Origin: Verrucomicrobiaceae bacterium | Lineage (GTDB): Bacteria; Verrucomicrobiota; Verrucomicrobiia; Verrucomicrobiales; Verrucomicrobiaceae | DNA: 64,000 bases | Direction of reading: 5' to 3' | Assembly (NCBI GenBank): GCA_024232965.1 | Contig: JACKQF010000010.1 | Coordinates: forward strand, 49,111-113,110 | In this document: positions 59,184 through 64,000 of the stretch, piece after piece | Position numbering within the stretch: the stretch's first letter is position 1 | Layout of the letters: the number at the start of each line of letters is the position of its first letter | The notes under the pieces: model-generated | Databases searched by the model: none | What the model was told of the DNA's origin: nothing | The model's input: only the letters and a program-made list of their open reading frames with translations | Position numbers and translations under genes: made by a program

Positions 59184-61830
59184 TCATGGCCTCTCTCACA
59201 ATGACTTCCAATCGGGAATCCTGTGCCGGTTTGAGGTCACTTTGACCTGTGGGCTCCCCTGCACCCTCAAGCTTGGATTTGAAGTACTGTAGCAACACCG
59301 CCAGTACCCCAGTGGACGGGCGATACTTGGCGTCGGGCCATGCCGCCGCGAACGCTACTGCATCTTTCCTCCACCATGCTAGGAAAAGAGGTGGGGTCGG
59401 ATCGCTGGGGCTCCCTGACTGGGTTGTCGGTGGAGCAGAGCTCGGATCGCGGGCAAAGATCTTGATGCAATCATCGGCTGAAATGTCGAACTGTGTCAGG
59501 AGGATAAATTGCACTGCCGGATTGCGATCCATTGTGTGAAAATGGGCCACGGCCTCGGCATGCTGTGAACTTGCTGGATTTTTTAGGGCCTCACGAAGGG
59601 GCATCATGGCCGCAAGCCAGGGCGGGCTCCCTAGTGCATCGTACCTTCCGGAATACGCAGCGCCCAGTTTGGAGAGTTCCTCCTGATGCCCGGCAACGAA
59701 TTCCTGAAGCGCCTGCTTTTCCAGATCGCGCGCGCTGAAGCTGGGCGCGTCTGCCGCCGCAGCTTTCATGGCCACGGAATCCTTTTCCAGCCAGGCAAGG
59801 GTCCAACGCATTGGTGGCCCGAAATTACTAAATCCCACGCTCGATAGACGCGCGACAATACACTGAGAATAGAAGCGTTTTACGGATGCGAGGGCGTTGG
59901 CGGCTAGGTAGCTTCTCATGACCTCCAAGGCAGCATCCGGTGCCGGTGCTGCCCAGAAGCTCTCTTCCACCTTTTGGGCACGTTCGAGCGGCGAGAGGCT
60001 TCCCCCTCTACCGCCAAACAATGGCAGGGCATCAATCTGGCGTTGAAGAGATGTGGCATTCGGGCAAGCCTCACGCGAGAGCTTGAAATAGGGACTACCG
60101 CGAGACAAAAAGTCCTGAATGTCCCTTGTCGGCATGCCTCGGTGAATCGCTGAGCAACCCTGGGAAATGCACGATTCGTTAGACTGCTCCAGCGCAATTT
60201 TCATGCTGTTGAAGTTGGAGAAAAGGCTTGTCCGGGACGGATACAGAGTGCGCCACTGGTCGTAGGCCAGCATTCCTCTTCGCCAAGGATTGCGGAGGAA
60301 CGAAATCGCAGCACTGGGGTCTTCGTTGGTCGGCATGAGCCGAGGCTTTTCGAACATCCGAACCCAACCCAGTTGCTGCTGGTCGAGGAACTCCAGCCAG
60401 CTCGTTTGAGTGCTGCCTGGAGGCAGACTCTTGCGTTCCAGTCGCTGCATGGCGAAGGCCAACGAAGGGGCGCTCTCTGCCACTGTCTGGGCCATTTTGT
60501 CAGCCATTTCTGGAAGGCCGAGCTGGACGGTTGCGAAAGTATAGAGGTTCTGCCAGCAGAGTAGTGAGCTCTCCCAAAGATGAACGAGCAACTCCTCACG
60601 GGTCACCATGGCCACAGGTCCCAAACGGCCCTGGTGAGCAGCTGCACCCAGCTCGATCACCTTCCCAATCTCATAGGTGCCTGTCGCAAGCGGATCCGCA
60701 TACCTACTCCCACTCTTTGCTAGTACTTCGATAGCCTCATGCACCTTTGCTGTAATCTCGTCCGTTTTTGCTGGAAAGGCGGCAATTGCCTTTAGACAGC
60801 TCTTCTGGCCATTCAGGGGGGCCATCATTCCGATCCCCCGAAGTGACGACATCAGAAACCCTTCTGTAAGCACCGGCCCATAATCCGGAGCTCCTATTTC
60901 TGCGGGGGAGTAAAGCTGTAACAGAACATCATCCAGAGGGTGGACCGCAGCACCGAAGTATCGGCTTCGTGCCAACAACAGTGGTAAGTACAGCGGTGAA
61001 GGATGATCCACAGCGGCAAGTGCGAGGACTTTGTCCGAAGCTGGATAGGCCTTCATAACGCCGTTCCACGCCACCCACATGGCGTTCTCTGGCAGCGGGG
61101 TTCCAGGTGCCGCTTTCCAGGCGTTGCTGGCAGGTATTTCACGGCCGGCCAGATAGTGGAGTACGGACCATACATTCTCGGGGAGTTGGCTGCCAGAGAG
61201 CTCTTCTGATCGGCAGAGCCAGGCTGCGGCACGGGACAAACAAAGATAGTCCAACGTTGTGGTGGTAGTAAGCACTGCGGTATCGGCACGCAATAGTCGC
61301 GCTGCTAGAAATTCTGCGGTCGGTGCATCGCTTGCTGGATTTGCTTTTTCCAACCACGGCAGCATGTCAGTTGCGAGCGTCATCCGGTCCTGTTGCCCGT
61401 CGTTATAGGCGCTCCAGAATGTCACACCCCTCTGGACGGTCGGGGAAACTGCCGCAGAAGCCGGAAGTAACTTCGCCAGAGGTGCGGTCAGCGCCTTCCA
61501 CACACTCCGATAATAACCCGCCCCGCTGTGTAGATCTTCTAGTTCGTAGTGCAGTGCCCCAGAAGCGATTTCCGCACCCTCGTCATCCAACCACGTCACC
61601 TTCCAATCGGAAGGACCATTGACCTTTTCCACAGTCTCCCACTTGACCTCAGCTACTTTTCCCGGTGCTTGGCGGTTCACGCACCAAGCCAAGACTCGAG
61701 CTGCCTCGACCGGAAACAGCCGCTGCGCTGTATCGTGAAAACAAACTTCAGGCACATAGTGACCGGCAGAGACCAACGGGCTCACGCAGACGAAGCCTAG
61801 ACCAATAAGAGATCGAATTTTTTGGCGCAT
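59095..61830 (-). CDS. Large secreted protein of unknown function
   Basis: A 911-aa protein with a signal peptide (MRQKIRSLIGLGFVCVSPLVSA). The ATG at 61830 has a ribosome-binding-like AGAAAGG four bases upstream; an in-frame ATG at 61854 is less likely. The mature part is mainly alpha-helical with scattered tryptophans and alternating Ala/Leu segments, so a helical-repeat (TPR-like) scaffold is plausible but not clear. Nothing in it is a recognisable catalytic motif. The last ~50 residues are Pro/Ser/Ala-rich. It is convergent to the MotA/TolQ-like gene and overlaps it. Confidence 0.7.
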   Translation of the reverse strand: MRQKIRSLIGLGFVCVSPLVSAGHYVPEVCFHDTAQRLFPVEAARVLAWCVNRQAPGKVAEVKWETVEKVNGPSDWKVTWLDDEGAEIASGALHYELEDLHSGAGYYRSVWKALTAPLAKLLPASAAVSPTVQRGVTFWSAYNDGQQDRMTLATDMLPWLEKANPASDAPTAEFLAARLLRADTAVLTTTTTLDYLCLSRAAAWLCRSEELSGSQLPENVWSVLHYLAGREIPASNAWKAAPGTPLPENAMWVAWNGVMKAYPASDKVLALAAVDHPSPLYLPLLLARSRYFGAAVHPLDDVLLQLYSPAEIGAPDYGPVLTEGFLMSSLRGIGMMAPLNGQKSCLKAIAAFPAKTDEITAKVHEAIEVLAKSGSRYADPLATGTYEIGKVIELGAAAHQGRLGPVAMVTREELLVHLWESSLLCWQNLYTFATVQLGLPEMADKMAQTVAESAPSLAFAMQRLERKSLPPGSTQTSWLEFLDQQQLGWVRMFEKPRLMPTNEDPSAAISFLRNPWRRGMLAYDQWRTLYPSRTSLFSNFNSMKIALEQSNESCISQGCSAIHRGMPTRDIQDFLSRGSPYFKLSREACPNATSLQRQIDALPLFGGRGGSLSPLERAQKVEESFWAAPAPDAALEVMRSYLAANALASVKRFYSQCIVARLSSVGFSNFGPPMRWTLAWLEKDSVAMKAAAADAPSFSARDLEKQALQEFVAGHQEELSKLGAAYSGRYDALGSPPWLAAMMPLREALKNPASSQHAEAVAHFHTMDRNPAVQFILLTQFDISADDCIKIFARDPSSAPPTTQSGSPSDPTPPLFLAWWRKDAVAFAAAWPDAKYRPSTGVLAVLLQYFKSKLEGAGEPTGQSDLKPAQDSRLEVIVREAMIKAGKKPGGSMAAETPPASRAPSPGTERR

Positions 61831-62006
61831 AGCACCTTTCTCCCATGAATTCATCTAGGAGACAAGCTGAATCGCAAACTCCGTTACGATCCACGAGTTA
61901 AACCACTGCAAGGCAACCACCTTTTCATCAGCCGCAGGGTCCCAGAACGTGGTTTTGCCCTTGCTTGCGGTGGTTTCTCTGGCACTGAAATGACACCCTT
62001 TTTGCC

Positions 62007-64000
62007 ATGAACCAAGCCGTCCTCAGCCTCCTCAAAGAAAGCCGCCACCCGATGCGCATCGATCTGATCGGGGTCGCGGGTTCGGGTATGAGCGGGCTGG
62101 CGCTGCTGCTGCTGGGTCTGGGGCACAAGGTCAGTGGCTCTGACAAGGTCACCACGACGGAGACGGAGCGTCTGCAAAAGCTGGGTCTGCAATTCTTTTC
62201 CCCCCACTCGGAGCGCGAGGTGGAGGACTGCGACATCGTCATCTACTCCAGCGCGATCAAGCCCGGCAACGTGGCCTATGAGGCTGCCTACAAGCAGGGC
62301 ATCCCGCTAGTGCGTCGCGCAGAGGCGTTGGCGGCGGTGATGGCGAATAAAAAGGGTGTGGTGGTCTGTGGCACGCACGGGAAGACGACGACCTCCGCGC
62401 TGACGGCCCATGTTTTGCGTCAGGGTGGGATGAAGCCGAGCCATTATGTGGGTGCGGAGATCCCGATCCTGGGGTCCAATGCGCACTGGGATGCGGAGGG
62501 CGAACTCTTTGTGGCGGAGGGTGATGAGAGCGATGGCACGCTGGTGAACTTTCATCCCGAGCACGCCATCGTCCTAAACATCGAGGCAGAGCACCTGGAC
62601 TTTTACGACGGGATCGAGGCCATTAAGACGGTCTTCCGTCAGTTGCTGAGCCAGACGCCGGGGCACTGGGTGTATTGCGCGGAAGATCCGGTGGCGAGCG
62701 AGGTCTGCGCGGGACCCCAGGGCGTGAGTTATGGTTGGAGTCGCGATCACGACTACAACGCGGAGATCCTGTCGATGCGGCCGGATCATACGGAGTTTGA
62801 GGTGTATCGCGGCCAGGAAAAGCTGGGCACTGCGGTGCTAGGAATTCCCGGCAGGCACAATGTGTCCAACGCGCTGGCAGCCATCGCGCTGGCGATGCAG
62901 GTGGGCGTGAGTTTTGAGGCCATCCAGCACGCGCTGCGGAGTTTTCGTGGGGCCAAACGGCGCTTTGAGATCCGCCACAGCGGGCCGCACTTCACGATCG
63001 TGGACGACTACGGGCACCATCCCAGCGAGATCGCGGCGACGCTGGCGACGGCGAAGGGCTTGGGTGCCAAGCGCATCGTGTGCCTGTTTCAGCCGCACCG
63101 CTTTAGCCGCACGCAGTTGCTGAAGAAGGAATTTGGCGCGGCCTTTGGGGATGTGGACGAGCTCTTCGTCACTGACATCTATCCCGCCAGCGAAAAGCCG
63201 CTGCCAGGGGTCACGGGCGAGACGATTCTGGAGGAGGTGCGTGCACAAAACAGCACCACCAAGACCACCAGCACTCCGACCATGCTCATCGCCCGCGATA
63301 AGGTGGGCAATGCATTGCGCCCCGGCGATCTGCTGATCACGCTGGGTGCAGGCAATGTGCATGAGGTCGGCCGCTGCATCGCCCGCGACCTGCCCGTGCT
63401 GGAGAAGTTGACGGATGTGTTGGAGTCAAACGGCGGCGGCGTGGCGCGGCTGTATGAGCCGATGAATCGCCACACGACTTACCTGATCGGTGGCGCTGCG
63501 CAGTACTGGATCGAGCCGCGCACCGTGGAGGCCTTTGCAGAGACGGTGCGCTACCTGCGCGCCTCGGCGATCCCGATTCGCGTGATCGGGCGCGGGTCGA
63601 ACTTGCTGGTGAAAGACGGTGGCATTCGCGGCGCGGTGATCCATCCCGCCAAGGGGGATTTTGAAAGCGTGACGGTGGAGGGTGACCTCATCACCGCCGG
63701 TGCGGGTGCGCGCTTGAAGAAGATCGCCAGTGCCGCGCGCAATGCGGGCCTCGGTGGCTTTGAGTGGATGGAGGGTGTGCCCGGGAATCTGGGCGGTGCG
63801 ATCCGCATGAACGCAGGCGCGATGGGCGCGGAGACCTTTGACCAGATCGTCAGTGTGCGCTTCATCGACACGGACGGCAGCATCAAAGAAAAGCCGCTGG
63901 CAGAGATCGTGCACCACTACCGCAGCGTGCCTGAGTTTGAAGAGCGCTACGTCGTTTCCGCTGTGCTGAGAGGCTCGCCCGCCCCGCTGGAAGAGATCGA
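62007..64000 (+). CDS. murC-murB: UDP-MurNAc-L-alanine ligase / UDP-MurNAc dehydrogenase fusion, cut by window end
   Basis: 664 codons are visible. The N-terminal part is MurC: GVAGSGMSGLALLL (residues 22-35), ATP loop CGTHGKTTTSAL (121-132), then LVAEGDESDGTL-type and NIEAEHLDFYDG blocks, and GAKRRFEIR, DDYGHHPSEIAATL and FQPHRFSRTQLL. From about residue 480 a MurB FAD-binding domain follows (VIGRGSNLLVKDGGIRGAVI, GAGARLKKIASAARNAGLGGFEWMEGVPGNLGGAIRMNAG). The two enzymes make UDP-MurNAc and add L-Ala in peptidoglycan synthesis; one chain could channel the product. Fusions of mur genes are known in this phylum. The rest lies beyond the window. Confidence 0.95.
   Translation, partial: MNQAVLSLLKESRHPMRIDLIGVAGSGMSGLALLLLGLGHKVSGSDKVTTTETERLQKLGLQFFSPHSEREVEDCDIVIYSSAIKPGNVAYEAAYKQGIPLVRRAEALAAVMANKKGVVVCGTHGKTTTSALTAHVLRQGGMKPSHYVGAEIPILGSNAHWDAEGELFVAEGDESDGTLVNFHPEHAIVLNIEAEHLDFYDGIEAIKTVFRQLLSQTPGHWVYCAEDPVASEVCAGPQGVSYGWSRDHDYNAEILSMRPDHTEFEVYRGQEKLGTAVLGIPGRHNVSNALAAIALAMQVGVSFEAIQHALRSFRGAKRRFEIRHSGPHFTIVDDYGHHPSEIAATLATAKGLGAKRIVCLFQPHRFSRTQLLKKEFGAAFGDVDELFVTDIYPASEKPLPGVTGETILEEVRAQNSTTKTTSTPTMLIARDKVGNALRPGDLLITLGAGNVHEVGRCIARDLPVLEKLTDVLESNGGGVARLYEPMNRHTTYLIGGAAQYWIEPRTVEAFAETVRYLRASAIPIRVIGRGSNLLVKDGGIRGAVIHPAKGDFESVTVEGDLITAGAGARLKKIASAARNAGLGGFEWMEGVPGNLGGAIRMNAGAMGAETFDQIVSVRFIDTDGSIKEKPLAEIVHHYRSVPEFEERYVVSAVLRGSPAPLEEI

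Overview
The window reads as chromosomal DNA of a Verrucomicrobiota bacterium (Planctomycetes-Verrucomicrobia-Chlamydiae group). This is an inference from gene content: paired DUF1501 and DUF1553-type proteins, DUF1080 proteins, several sulfatases, planctomycete-type cytochrome c lipoproteins, a MurC-MurB fusion and a CobA-HemD fusion. The core regions are visibly GC-rich. Blocks around 1.0-4.4 kb and 25-30.7 kb look lower in GC by eye, carry small hypothetical genes and repeats, and look like accessory DNA.

Layout. 0-0.9 kb: the tail of a DUF1553 protein, tadA and a decayed SufB/SufD C-terminus. 1.2-4.4 kb: accessory hypotheticals, a 21/63-bp minisatellite and an attC-like hairpin. 4.4-9 kb: an isolated VirD4/TraG-like ATPase divergent from a LysR-like regulator, a DapA-like aldolase and a secreted esterase. 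9-24 kb: housekeeping genes, namely two Hsp20, a SanA-like protein, a sigma-70 factor, class I fumarase, a sulfatase, a YidE-type transporter, accB-accC, RluE-like pseudouridine synthase, FKBP, a TPM-like protein, CobA-HemD, a cytochrome c lipoprotein and a VIT-family transporter flanked by two REP-like hairpins. 24.7-30.7 kb: an accessory island of small lipoprotein, membrane, DUF6891-like and HNH-like genes, separated by copies of a dispersed repeat, with one attC-like site, a 21-bp minisatellite and a 27-bp near-perfect inverted repeat.

30.7-43.5 kb is a carbohydrate-catabolic block. A five-gene minus-strand operon (sialidase/SGNH fusion, DUF1501, an unknown secreted protein, DUF1080, IlvD/Edd sugar-acid dehydratase) diverges from a plus-strand set (DUF1080, sulfatase, a nucleotidyltransferase-like protein, PhoD-like phosphatase) that converges on a second DUF1501 gene. 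Together these would remove sulfate, ester, phosphate and sugar groups outside the cytoplasm and dehydrate a sugar acid inside it. 43.7-48.9 kb holds a Lys/Ala/Pro-rich protein and an orphan PelA-like protein overlapping a TPR protein. The PelA-like protein keeps the glycoside-hydrolase signature, but the expected deacetylase acids appear to be replaced.

49-64 kb: a second SanA-like protein, trpS-rppH, an SMP-30/sialidase fusion, an AraC-type regulator, a two-domain HMA metal-binding protein with a clear terminator, an HtrA protease, a LamG-like protein with a MotA/TolQ-like membrane protein, a 911-aa secreted unknown, and a MurC-MurB fusion cut by the window end. I saw no rRNA, tRNA, CRISPR array, transposase or integrase.
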